NCBI GenBank assembly: GCA_002286855.1
Contig: NRSV01000160.1
Location: 1 to 23,193, forward strand
DNA: 23,193 nucleotides
DNA from: Bipolaris cookei
Taxonomy: Eukaryota; Ascomycota; Dothideomycetes; Pleosporales; Pleosporaceae
Direction of reading: 5' to 3'
The first letter of the stretch is position 1; every line of letters begins with the position of its first letter. Of the stretch, positions 9,609-18,334 are shown piece after piece. A program made the translations under genes and the position numbers. The notes beneath the pieces were generated by a model. That model made no database searches, was not told where the DNA came from, and saw nothing but the letters and a program-made list of their open reading frames with translations.

Positions 9609-10430
9609 TGTTAGTAGCTTGTTTTAGCGTTTTTCTCACTTGTTGCGAGGCGTTTGCGAGGGTGGTTGAGTGGTAAGCTAGCTTCGCAGATAGCTTCCCG
9701 GTAATTTCGTTGGCTACTCTGCCTGTTTCGCTATATTCTTTAAAGACGTCGAGTAGCTCTAGTAGCTTATTTTGAGCTACGTGAGATTCTTCCATTGTAG
9801 AGGCCCGAAGAATAAGGTCTCTCGCCCAATAGATTGCCTGTTCAGAGTTCTTGGCAACTGGTTTTGGGCTAGAGGTGTTTTAGAAGGAGTTTCTGCCTCT
9901 ATAGGTAGCTTCTGTTGAGTAGTTGGCTTGTCGCTAATATGGTGGTAGAATTGGCAGTTCAAATAAACTGGCTTGGCTGGCTGGTTGGGTGGGTGTGGCT
10001 GGGAAGGGGGGGGACTCTAGGTCCATTTCCCTGTCGATTTGGGCCTCTGGGCCTTGGCTCTCTTGTCTGTTTTCTTGAGTATCTACTATAATAGTATCAC
10101 TATCTGGCAGCATTTTATTACTAAGCTTTTTCCCTTAGTAAGCAGCTAGGTGGTCTTTAAGTTTTTGTTTTCGTGAGTGAGACGTGTTCAAATCAGCTAC
10201 TTTACCAGCTTATAGCTCTATAGCGCGTGGGCTGCATGACTTAGCACTAGTTGCAACCGATTTATTAGGATGGATTTGTATATATTCAGCTAAAATTACA
10301 CCTATTCTGAAGAACTTGAAGTTGGTGTTGACAACTTGTCGTTGCTTTCCCGTGTACTAGCTGACTTTGCTAGTAAACTTGCTTTTCAAGCAAATCTCTC
10401 AGTTGCTGAAGGTACTGCTAGCCTGAACAT
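9609..10430 (-). pseudogene. LINE ORF1-like (gag-like) fragment
   Basis: The − strand frame can be followed from about 10430 to 9609 with a few in-frame stops. Readable blocks are NTNFKFFRIGVILAEYIQI, SRKQKLKDHLAAY, MLPDSDTIIVDTQENRQ (ATG at 10113), a Pro-rich segment, AIYWARDLILRASTMEES and LLELLDVFKEYSETGRVANE. Three of the stops are TAA or TAG where a Gln would fit. I do not recognise a named domain. It is called LINE ORF1 because it is on the same strand as, and upstream of, the LINE ORF2 fragment, and is helical and polar like such proteins. About 3 kb that should separate ORF1 from the RT end is missing at the chimeric LTR. It could instead be part of an unrelated protein. Confidence 0.5.
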
Positions 10431-10483
10431 TTGATTTGAGGCCGCATGTGCTTTCTTTCAGCTTATTGAGCAGAGTTCGCAAC

Positions 10484-11266
10484 AGGTAAGTAACTTGGAA
10501 GCCTTGCTTGCTTAGCTTGGTGCCAAGCCAATTCAACCAAGTCAAGTTAGTCTATAGAAAATACCCAAGCAAGTCATGTTTAGACCGAAAACTTGCTTGG
10601 TAAACTTAAATAACTTGGGAGCGTGTGCAAACTATCTATATACAGTAATACGCAGCATTACAAAATTTGCTGGTAATAGGGCTTTAGTTTTATACTTGGT
10701 TATTTAATTAGCTGACATAAGTCAGCTGACACGGCCTGGTGTGTAGTCATATGAATTAACAGTCTTCTCCACCTACTACTGCATTAACATCTACATTATA
10801 GCTCTTGTTACTCTCGTTGTTGTGGCTATCCTCATCCTTATTGCTGTAGCTTGTTGTCTAGTATGCCTTCTCAGCACACCACGAAAGGCACTAAACGCGT
10901 CGCAGAACCTGCAGAACAGTCTGCCAAACGCGTACGCGTTGCCCGTAGTACGGGCAACAATACCCAGCAAAGCTCTTAAACAATATCTAGTATTAATCTA
11001 ACAGTCGATTCAACAAGCAAGCTGCCTTGTCGACGATCACCGCGCAAAGCCCAGGCCAACGCAGCGTCCCAGGCCACCAAACAAAACTCTTTTGAGAGCC
11101 CATTGCTGCTCCACGCTGTGCCTGAAGAGGCCATCATACTACCAATCGAAGGCTCTAAAGCTGCTTCGATAGCCAGTACGGACGACAATGACCGCGATGT
11201 AAACAGTTTGTTTGATGAGCGTTTCCAAGACAGCTTTGACGGTATCGATTGGAATCGGTTATTACG
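10484..11266 (+). mobile_element. Probable hAT-like transposon, 5' end only
   Basis: From about 10484 (CAGGTAAGTAACTTGG) to 10640 the sequence is dense in a short motif on both strands (ACTTGG, CTTGCTTGG, CCAAGCAAG, CCAAGTCAAG), resembling the subterminal repeats of hAT elements. A protein frame follows from 10863. The L1 LTR at 11267 cuts it off, so the other end and the 8-bp duplication cannot be tested. The exact start is uncertain. Confidence 0.4.
10863..11266 (+). pseudogene. N-terminal fragment of a putative hAT-type transposase
   Basis: ATG 10863 opens a basic, Ser/Gln-rich frame that meets one TAA at 10977-10979 (after TQQSS) and then runs on to the LTR at 11267. The last residues, SLFDERFQDSFDGIDWNRL, resemble the acidic stretch ending in 'DIDWxRLP' seen near the N-terminus of many fungal hAT transposases. 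This is a recollection of family pattern and was not searched. The BED finger, catalytic core and dimerisation region would lie further on and are absent. Without the downstream part the function cannot be proved. Confidence 0.4.
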
Positions 11267-11679
11267 TGTCAAAGTGTAGGGTGCTGCTTGTTCTACTATC
11301 GACTCAGAGGTAGAGGTCTCTGCCTTCTACTTGTCCGTAGTAGACTCAGAGCCAGCTTGATTGAGAGATTCTAGAGAGAGAAGATATGTGCTAGGGAAGA
11401 AACACTAATTGATTGATCGTTGGTAGTGTGAATTGATCTTATGTGAAGTGCTCTGTCTTCTATCTACTTGCTATCCTACTACTATATATATTAGCTAGAA
11501 TAGATTCTAGAAGAGTCTATCTAGTAGTAGCTTGCGTAATCTATAGCGTCATAGATAGATGTCTATTGATCGATTATAGTCTTGATAGATCGACTATAGA
11601 CTTGATTGATCGCAGAGTCCGGGTGTGGACTGCGCATCCGGATTCTGTCGTAGAATAGCTGAGTAGCTTATCTACAACA
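11267..11679 (-). repeat. L1 LTR (413 bp), right boundary of the block
   Basis: It reads TGTCAAAGTG at 11267 and CTACAACA at 11679. It is followed by 18 bases, AGTAGCTTATCTATAACA (11680-11697), a partial second LTR terminus, and then the ATCGC duplication. Confidence 0.9.
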
Positions 11680-11947
11680 AGTAGCTTATCTATAACAATC
11701 GCGAGTGGGTGACAGCAATCGAGTGTGTAAACGTGTCTGGCTGGTGTCTTCCACCATCTATGATTTTCTCTGGTAAAGCCCACCAGAGCAGCTGGTATCG
11801 CATTCTCCCACTAGACTGTAGCGTGGGCGTTTCAGATAACGGCTTGACGACATATGAGCTAGGTGTAAATTGGGTGCAGCACTTCAACCAGCATATAGCG
11901 ACTCCTACAGCTAAAACATATCGTCTTCTTATTCTAGATGGCCATAG

Positions 11948-12402
11948 TGTTGGAACATATGGAAGGCAGGAGGCTGCTTGTCCTACAGCAGACTCAGACG
12001 TAGAGGTTGCTACTTGTCCTTGGGGCTCAAAGGTAGCTGTTACTACTTGCTCTACTATACACTCAGAGGCAGTATCGAAACTTCTAGTAGAGAACAATGA
12101 AAGATGCTAGGGAAGAGAATTAGATTGAGATTGAATGTGCTGGATTGATTTTGATGCGATACACTGAATTGCATTTCTCTTGTCCTCTATGTACTCTGCT
12201 ATTCTACAGCTATATATATTGACTGGAATAGATTCTGGAAGAATCCATCTAACCGTAGCTTGCGTGATCGTTGAGGTCATAGATAGATACTGACTGATAG
12301 TGCTGTATTAGCCTATAGAAATGAATTGATCACGCTATCCGGGTGGTGTCTCGAGTACTTGGATGGTATTGGAGATCAGCTGAGTAGCTTATATCTCCAA
12401 CA
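11948..12402 (-). repeat. L2 solo LTR (455 bp) in pogo-3, perfect CATAG duplication
   Basis: It begins TGTTGGAACATATGG at 11948 and ends ATCTCCAACA at 12402. CATAG stands at 11943-11947 and 12403-12407. Rejoining at one CATAG restores LDGHSSH, the block around the second catalytic Asp of the pogo-3 transposase. Confidence 0.93.
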
Positions 12403-13305
12403 CATAGTAGTCACGCTATGCCAGAATTTGACCAGTACTGCACAGAGAATAAGATCATCACTCTCTGCATGCCGCCTCATACGTCGCACCTCTTCCAACC
12501 ACTTGATGTAAGCTGCTTCTCTCCAATCAAGCGCGCGTACGGACGTGAGGTCAAGGAGCTCGTCTGCCAAAGTGTCCACCACATCGGCAAAATAGACTTC
12601 CTCACACCCTATACGCGGATCCGGAGAATAGTATTCATGCAGCAGAATATCTAGGCAGGCTTTCGGGCGACAGGTCTCTTCCCTGTATGTCCAAATGGCG
12701 TTCTATCATCACTAAGTATCGTCCGGACACCATCTCCACCACAGACAGCTACAGATAATAACGTCGCCAGCGTCGCCTGGCAAACAGAGACACCCCCGTA
12801 CAGTAGCTCAACTTCAGCAGCAGGCACAATGTCTTCAAGACCGGCTTCATCGGGAATTGCAGAGTCTAACCAGTTAACTTCTCCAAATTATTAAAAGCTG
12901 TCAAATCCCGATGCAATCAGCAACTTTACTTGCTGAAGAAATTACCAAGCTACGTCAAGGCAATAAGCTTTTATATCAGCAAAAAGATCAGCGGCGTCGA
13001 TATATCGCTTCAGGTAGAGTGTTTCAGGTACAACAGGCTCAGCGGCTTACTGCAGAGGCAGAAAGGGTAGTCATATAGCTTGAGCAGGGTGAGAGCAGTC
13101 AGCGACGTCAGCGCGCGCCGTCGACGTGCACGAAGTGTCATATCCAAGGATACACTTTGATTTTATGCAGAACTAGATAGTAAATTTAGATATAAAACAG
13201 AAGTAATATTTTCTGAGTTATCGTGTATCGATTGAGCGCCACGTTAGGTCAGGCTTGGTGGGGCGGCCAGCTTACTGGTGTGGCCAGCTTACTGTTGGAA
13301 CGCAA

Positions 13306-13435
13306 TATAAGACGTGCAACCTGGTAAGGCTTACAAGTATATACGTGGTTGCATTAAATTTGGTGTAGAGCGTGGCGGGGGCACAGTCCACATCAAGTAA
13401 TTCAATCCTGACTCTGTTAGAGTCTTACTTATAGG
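13306..13435. other. Unassigned sequence right of pogo-3
   Basis: No recognisable gene or repeat is seen. It continues at 13849 once the L1 solo LTR is removed, and the joined frame is interrupted by several TAA/TAG codons. Confidence 0.4.
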
Positions 13436-13848
13436 TGTCAAAGTGTAGGGTGCTGCTTGTTCTACTATCGACTCAGAGGTAGAGGTCTCTGCCTTCTACT
13501 TGTCCGTAGTAGACTCAGAGCCAGCTTGATCGAGAGATTCTAGAGAGAGAAGATATGTGCTAGGGAAGAAACACTAATTGATTGATCGTTGGTAGTGTGA
13601 GTTGATCTTGTGTGAAGTGCTCTGTCTTCTATCTACTTGCTATCCTACTACTATATATATTAGCTAGAATAGATTCTAGAAGAGTCTATCTAGTAGTAGC
13701 TTGCGTAATCTATAGCGTCATAGATAGATGTCTATTGATCGATTATAGTCTTGATAGATCGACTATAGACTTGATTGATCGCAGAGTCCGGGTGTGGACT
13801 GCGCATCCGGATTCTGTCGTAGAATAGCTGAGTAGCTTATCTACAACA
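13436..13848 (-). repeat. L1 solo LTR (413 bp) with perfect ATAGG duplication
   Basis: ATAGG at 13431-13435 and 13849-13853 flanks TGTCAAAGTG…CTACAACA. No internal retroelement sequence is attached, so this is a solo LTR. It gives a clean demonstration that L1 makes 5-bp target duplications. Confidence 0.95.
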
Positions 13849-14690
13849 ATAGGTAGAAGATGAACTTGTATAAGAAAGTGCTAGGCTTAAAGAAGTAATT
13901 AGTCAATCCAATCTGAAACGTCTAGGACCCACTTAATTGATTGTTGCGCAGTCTAGGCGGGGAGCTGTCTAAATACAGTTGAGTCTCGTAGCGTAATGTA
14001 TCGGGTAGTAGTAGGGAGACCTACAGAGTAGAAGAAAAGTAGAAAGCTGTAGTGGGTTTGGAGTAAGGTTATATAGAATAAATAGTCACTCTACTTATCT
14101 GAGCTTTCTTTGTACTCGGCCAGTCTGGCGACCTTTGTTTCTTTAATAAATATAATAATAATAATAAGATCAGTTTATAGTGCTACCTGGTTCCCTTTCG
14201 AGTCTATGAACAGCTCTTGCATCTGTACAGGGCAAAACCAGCTAGTTACTAGCTGTAAACACCCCTGTTCTCGTCCGTGTGTATTGTGGAGCTTGGTTCC
14301 TTCGACTTTCGTAACAGGTATACTTTCTCTAATCGTCGGTGCTGCCGTTTTTCTCGTTGATGACCATGTTGTTCGGGTATTTCAGTTGATGTTGGTCCTT
14401 GTTGTCCTGTTGCATATGCAGGGTTCGAAGAGTCATAGCTATACTGTAGCCGCGGGCCCGATATTATCGTTAGAGGGTTGGGAATTGGTCGTAACGTGTC
14501 CGTTGGGTGGTAGCGGACCAGAACACCACCAGCCACGGGCGCCGATTTCGCTGTCCATATTGTCGAGTATTTCTTCCGTGAGTAGCCGTGAGGAGCGACT
14601 ACTGAGTCTATTGCGGGGCGAGCGCAATATGCGACAGCCTGTCAGGTTTGAACTGATGAATCATCGGAGTTATGATTCTTACCAGGGGGG
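13849..14690 (-). pseudogene. Possible Ty3-like leader and Gag remnant (weak)
   Basis: On the − strand, TGGTAAGAATCATAACTCC (starting near 14684) could be a primer-binding site after a TTTAGTCA end. Frames with polar, Arg/Gln-rich text follow (DSSNPAYATGQQGPTSTE, PEQHGHQREKRQHRR), then MQELFIDSKGNQVA and KETKVARLAEYKESS, which resemble fungal Ty3 Gag. Several stops and an (ATT)n tract near 14150-14165 interrupt it, and 13849-14100 is not readable. The 195-codon + strand frame at 14110-14697 has no recognisable content and low-complexity runs, so I treat it as incidental. Alternatives are another retroelement or non-coding repeat. Confidence 0.3.
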
Positions 14691-14738
14691 TGACTAAAAT
14701 TCCCCTCGGCTGTCGACTGGTCCCCTGAAGGAGGATTT

Positions 14739-14837
14739 GACTGCTGCCGGGTTCGAACCGACGTTGCATGCAACTGGGGCACAAAATCCGTGTGCAATTG
14801 CAATAGGCCAGGCGCTGGACCACTGCGCCAAGCAGCC
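14739..14837 (-). tRNA. tRNA-like sequence, isotype uncertain (gene or pseudogene)
   Basis: On the − strand the 5' GGCTGCT pairs with 3' AGCAGTC over seven positions (one G-T). The D stem GCGC/GCGC encloses AGTGGTCCA, and the T arm is GTCGG-TTCGAAC-CCGGC. TGGCGCAGTGG and GGTTCGAACC match polymerase III A and B boxes. The middle is long: an anticodon-stem candidate CTGGC/CCCAG encloses 28 bases (room for an intron), and an 11-base variable region with palindromic TTGCATGCAA follows. The anticodon cannot be assigned safely and the 3' T-run is poor, so it may be a tRNA pseudogene or the head of a SINE. Confidence 0.55.
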
Positions 14838-15178
14838 CTTTAATAGATATAGTGTTAGCCTCTATAATTTTCACTTTATTTAGGAAAAAGGCTAGAGATA
14901 GAAGCTCTCTACTAGCTTCTTGCATCTAAATCCTCGCTTCCTTGTACAGCGTGCATCTAAGAAGGATATGTGCAGGATTCTGTGTAGATCTATAGTTGTA
15001 GGAACAAACTTTAGAATCTACTATTCTTCGATTAGCTAGAAAGCTCTTTAGGTAACAGTGCCCTAGTTTAAGCCGAAAAAGGCGCTTGATATCTATTTGC
15101 CACTAGAAGATAAAGCCATCTGCTTTCTCGTCTTCCAATTATACTTTGTAGAATAAGTATCGAAATTGACGGGGATAT
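14838..15178 (-). pseudogene. LINE ORF2 C-terminal fragment next to the tRNA-like sequence
   Basis: The − strand reads LFRLKLGHCYLKSFLANRR, VCSYNYRSTQNPAHILLRC and LYKEAR…QEASRELLSLAF, matching the same region of the + strand LINE at 21290-21520 block by block. Stops interrupt it (for example in KEARI-stop-MQEA). The similarity ends at 14838, exactly where the tRNA-like acceptor stem begins, and at 15179 an L2 LTR begins. Both element ends are missing. Confidence 0.8.
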
Positions 15179-16091
15179 TATTGGAGATATAAGCTAGTCA
15201 GCTGATTTCCCATAGCATCCAAGTACTCGGGATACCACCCGGATACTGTGATCAATCCATTTCTAGAGACTAATACGCCACTATCAGTCGATATCTATCT
15301 ATTGTTGGAAAATATGGAAGGTAAGAGGCTGCTTGTCCTACAGCAGACTCAGACGTAGAGGTTGCTACTTGTCCTTGGGGCTCAGAGGTAGCTGTTACTA
15401 CTTGCTCTACTATACACTCAGAAGCAGTATCGAAACTTCTAGTAGAGAACAATGAAAGATGCTAGGGAAGAGAATTAGATTGAGATTGAATGTGCTTGAT
15501 TGATCTTGATGCGATACACTAAATTGTTCTTCTCTTGTCCTCTATGTACTCTGCTATTCTACAGCTATATATATTGACTGGAATAGATTCTGGAAGAATC
15601 CATCTAACCGTAGCTTGCGTAAACATTGACGTTATAGATAGATATTGACTGATAGTGGCGTAGTGGCTTCTAGTAATGGATTGATCACAGTATTGGGTGG
15701 TATCCCGAGTATTTGGATGCTACTGGAGATCAGCTGAGTAACTTATATCTCCAATACTATGACCTCTACGATTAAGCAATCTTCGGTGAGATCGATTCTT
15801 CCAGAATCTATTCCAGTCAATATATATAGCTGTAGAATAGCAGAGTACATAGAGGACAAGAGAAGAACAATTTAGTGTATCGCATCAAAGTCAATCTAAC
15901 ACATTCAATCTCAATCTAATTCTCTTCCCTAGCATCTTTCATTGTTCTCTACTAGAAGTTTCGATACTGCCTCTGAGTGTATAGTAGAGCAAGTAGTAAC
16001 AGCTACCTTTGAGCCCCAAGGACAAGTAGCAACCTCTACGTCTGAGTCTGCTGTAGGACAAGCAGCCTCTTACCTTCCATATTTTCCAACA
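15179..16091 (+). repeat. L2 LTR interrupted by another L2 LTR
   Basis: It opens TATTGGAGATATAAGC (TG changed to TA) and closes TATTTTCCAACA at 16091. Removing the inner copy leaves about 455 bp. Its flanks are unrelated (LINE on the left, pogo-4 on the right), and GATAT and CTATA do not match as a target duplication. Confidence 0.87.
15303..15756 (-). repeat. Inner L2 solo LTR nested in an L2 LTR (454 bp)
   Basis: TGTTGGAAAATATGG at 15303 to ATCTCCAATA at 15756, inserted in reverse orientation. CTAT precedes (15299-15302) and follows (15757-15760), compatible with a 5-bp duplication that has lost a base. Confidence 0.87.
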
Positions 16092-16120
16092 CTATATTCA
16101 CCACAATTGCCCTATCATAA

Positions 16121-17805
16121 ATCTTAATTAATGATTGTATTAAAGAGAAATTAGAGCCTATCAATGATGCAACAATTCCCAATTTTAAGCAGCTTGCGCG
16201 TGAATATGATATTCCATACCAGCGATTACTCGCACGATCAAAACTCCGCCTAACACGCTCTTAGCGTCTTTCTACCACGTACAAGATTAATAAGGCGAAA
16301 GATTATGCACTATACGTTTATATTGCACGCCTCATTGAATTTGGCGTTTGTGTACGATTGTATATAATTGTATCGACTGCCAATTATCTTCAACAAGCTT
16401 ATGATGGTCCTCGTCCTCCACTAACTGCAAGCTCGCCATGGGCAAAACAATGGCTTAAACGGCAACCGGAGCTTCACGTATGGCGACAGCAATCTCTTAA
16501 TCTCAATCGCGCACGTGCGCATGTCTCAGACTATATCATGGAGTGGTTTGACACCTTTACAAGCCTCATTCAGATGCATGGTATCCTACCATTGAATATC
16601 TGGAACTTTGACGAGACTGGCTTTCGCATTGGAATCGGAAAAGACCAGTGGGTTGTTACTTTTGAGCCTCGCTGCCGTGTATATTTATCAACGCCTGATG
16701 ATCGTACATCATTGACTGTAAATCAGTTCGTCAAAGCCGCAGGGCACGCTATCTCACCAATGATCATCATTCAAGCCGACGCACTCCTTGTACGCTACTT
16801 CACTGATTTACCTGATAATTATCTTATCGCGCACAGCGATAGTGGCTATACAGACGATCAATTGAGTTATGCGTCGGTAAAGCTCTTCGTATAACAGAGC
16901 CAGAAGCACACTAAAGGGGTATATCAGCTGCTTTTGTTCACCGGATTTGATTCACACTGCACCCAAGAGTTTCTAGAAGTCCTTGAGGATCACAAGGTTA
17001 TTACCTGTCGCCTTCCTTTACATACATCTCACCTTTTCCAATCACTTGATGTAGGCTGTTTTCAGCCGTACAAGCACTGGCACTCGCATGCTGTTGAACA
17101 TGCAACCCGAATAGGCTGTGCAGCTTTCAACAAGGTCGAGTTCTCGGCTGCGATCGAGTCAATCCGCACATATACATTCAAGCCCCGTACAATACAAAAA
17201 GGCTGGCGAGACTCAGGATTATATCCTCTGGATATCAAGCGCGTCAAGAACAATATACAAGGAGATTTTGCTTATTAGGATGCTAATTGCCAAGATATTG
17301 GTAGTAATAGTGATGATAGTAGCAACGCTTATATAGATGGAATACCACCACCGAAGCTTAAAAAGCCTCTAACGATCCGGACGCTTAAGCGCAATATTGA
17401 CTATTGTCTTGAAAGTGAGGAGTTTAGCAAAAACGTAAAACGTACGCTGTTAAAACCGTATATAATTTTCGTTACTGGAGACCAAGCAATTGGTGAATTG
17501 CGCACTATGACTTCAATCGCACAATCACACCGATCATGGCAACAACTCAACCGTATGATTCTCGAATCTTCAGTAAGAGTTTTTCACTCCCATTCAGCAC
17601 AAAAGATGGTTCGAATAATTTTGCAGATAAGTTAAGCCAGCTTCAGTTTAAATTTTCGAAAATGAAAGGCATGCCGTTTATGAAAAAGAAACAATATTTT
17701 CAAGCTTACCAGCTAGTACACGAACAATAACAGCGTATATGGGCGTCAATGCGTGGTGCTGCATTACTATCGTACGAAAATCACTGCGAGAACTGTAGTG
17801 GTTGA
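16121..17805 (+). pseudogene. pogo-4: decayed pogo-like transposase
   Basis: One frame runs from about 16121 through in-frame stops at 16262 (TAG), 16892 (TAA) and 17276 (TAG). A frame change after 17540 leads to a tail with MKKKQYFQAYQLVHEQ and CENCSG. Blocks are FKQLAREYDIPYQRLLAR (helix-turn-helix), SPWAKQWLKRQPEL (CENP-B-like DNA-binding end), WNFDETGFRIG (first catalytic Asp), AHSDSGYTDDQL, and HTSHLFQSLDVGCFQPYKHW (third Asp). The second Asp block, normally LIDGHxSH, reads LLFTGFDSH, so this position is altered. The protein differs clearly from pogo-1 and pogo-2 and represents a second lineage. Its 5' end and left inverted repeat are cut off by the L2 LTR at 16091. Confidence 0.85.
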
Positions 17806-18026
17806 GTAGTTATTAAATAAATTATCTGGATTGTATAAAAAATCTCTTTCGGACGCTAATATCTTTGGGAGTGTTGGCACTCGTTTGCGGTAAGTGTCCG
17901 CGAAGCTAACTTAGTTAAACAAGATAAGTCTTGGCATCGATAATTCCGATTAATAATTCCTTTTCATCTAATGTAGGCAGTAAATGAGCTGCTCGCTAAT
18001 AATATTCTGCTAGCTTATAGAATAGA
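17806..18026. other. Element-end sequence without a gene
   Basis: This AT-rich stretch follows pogo-4. GTAAGTGTCCGCGAAGC near 17890-17910 looks like the kind of GC-richer terminus that could be the right end of pogo-4, but no left partner remains to test it. A 7-bp hairpin (CATAGTG-CA-CACTATG, about 18052-18067) lies just inside the neighbouring fragment. Nothing else is seen. Confidence 0.35.
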
Positions 18027-18334
18027 TTATTTAACAACACAAAATGATATCATAGTGCACACTATGTTATATAAATTATCTGTCTCTGCTGTATCGTTCA
18101 TACAAGTGCGGCTGATATGCCCTGCTTCGTCGCACTGTCTACAGCGTCGAGTACCCTTGCTGCCTACACCTGTCTGCACCCTGTACTTAAAACTCTCCTT
18201 ATTGATCTGTACCTCTGCCTCTGTCTAAACAATTAAAACCTCTGTATCTGCATGCGATAGAAACCCTCCCTTCTGAATCCGCTTCTTTTTGAGCTTTTTA
18301 AACTCAGAAGCAGCAGTATTAGCTGCCTCAAGTT
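18027..18334 (-). pseudogene. pogo-5: C-terminal transposase fragment with zinc knuckle
   Basis: From 18334 the − strand reads QLEAANTAASEFKKLKKKR, a charged tail as in pogo-1 (LERANTAVSERRKRKKKR). After one TAG comes RRCRQCDEAGHISRTC, a CCHC knuckle, and the frame ends at TAA 18029-18027. Everything upstream of the tail is missing because an L2 LTR begins at 18335. It is a fifth copy of the transposase-plus-knuckle architecture, distinct from pogo-4. Confidence 0.8.

Larger units (their letters stand above)
7351..11697 (-). mobile_element. 4.35 kb L1-LTR-bounded block inserted in pogo-3
   Basis: The block is flanked by perfect ATCGC copies at 7346-7350 and 11698-11702, and the pogo-3 reading frame continues exactly across it (…GDR / EWVT…). 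Reverse-orientation L1 LTRs bound it at 7351-7763 and 11267-11679. The interior has no copia gene. It holds LINE RT/RNase H and ORF1 pieces, a chimeric LTR and a hAT-like 5' end. The right end carries 18 additional bases (AGTAGCTTATCTATAACA), a second copy of the LTR terminus. It could be a non-autonomous LTR element carrying foreign cargo, or a solo LTR later expanded by recombination with an LTR-bearing segment. Confidence 0.8.
6277..13180 (+). pseudogene. pogo-3 transposase, four pieces interrupted by LTR insertions
   Basis: Pieces lie at about 6277-6532, 6987-7350, 11703-11947 and 12408-13180. The first begins at ATG 6277 and carries the helix-turn-helix (AKAYNMPKSTLQTRL) and LKLDQRD. The second has ADALLAARG and YSFDETGFAMG, the first catalytic Asp. 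The third has VSDNGL and RLLILDGHS, the second Asp. The fourth has MPPHTSHLFQPLDVSCFSP, the third Asp, and ends in CTKCHIQGYTLILC, a zinc knuckle whose His has become Tyr. A TAG near 7127, a frame change near 12620 with NI-TAG-AGFRATG, and further stops after 12890 show decay independent of the insertions. It is not functional. Confidence 0.85.
6212..13305 (+). mobile_element. pogo-3: old pogo-like transposon split by three nested insertions
   Basis: The left end opens ACGTATTCCACCAG and the right end reads TTCCAACAG in reverse complement near 13305, beside TA at 13306-13307. Both share the GGCCGCCCCACCAA(A) interior. Four coding pieces join in order at three insertion sites, and the 5-bp duplications at those sites are TTCTT/TTTTT, ATCGC/ATCGC and CATAG/CATAG. 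Subtracting the inserts and one copy of each duplication leaves about 1823 bp, against 1835 and 1827 bp for the two complete elements. The right end holds a tandem repeat of about 17 bp (TGGCCAGCTTACTG) inside its inverted repeat. A TA copy is not evident at the left end. Confidence 0.85.

Noticed and set aside
9562..9795. 77-codon − strand frame taken as a complete small gene
   Set aside because: Its last residues are antisense LTR sequence, and its upstream frame continues toward 10430, so it is a piece of the LINE ORF1-like pseudogene.
14110..14697. 195-codon + strand open frame with hydrophobic stretches, possibly a membrane protein
   Set aside because: It begins in an AT-rich (ATA/ATT)n tract and shows no family motif, and the opposite strand reads as polar retroelement-like text. 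An incidental frame is more likely.
15942..16127. Recurring MFSTRSFDTASECIVEQ frame as a conserved gene
   Set aside because: It is the 3' part of the L2 LTR. In each copy it runs out into whatever sequence flanks the LTR.
18050..18068. Hairpin CATAGTG-CA-CACTATG as a terminator or regulatory site
   Set aside because: A 7-bp arm in AT-rich sequence is weak, and it lies inside the 3' coding end of a dead transposase fragment.
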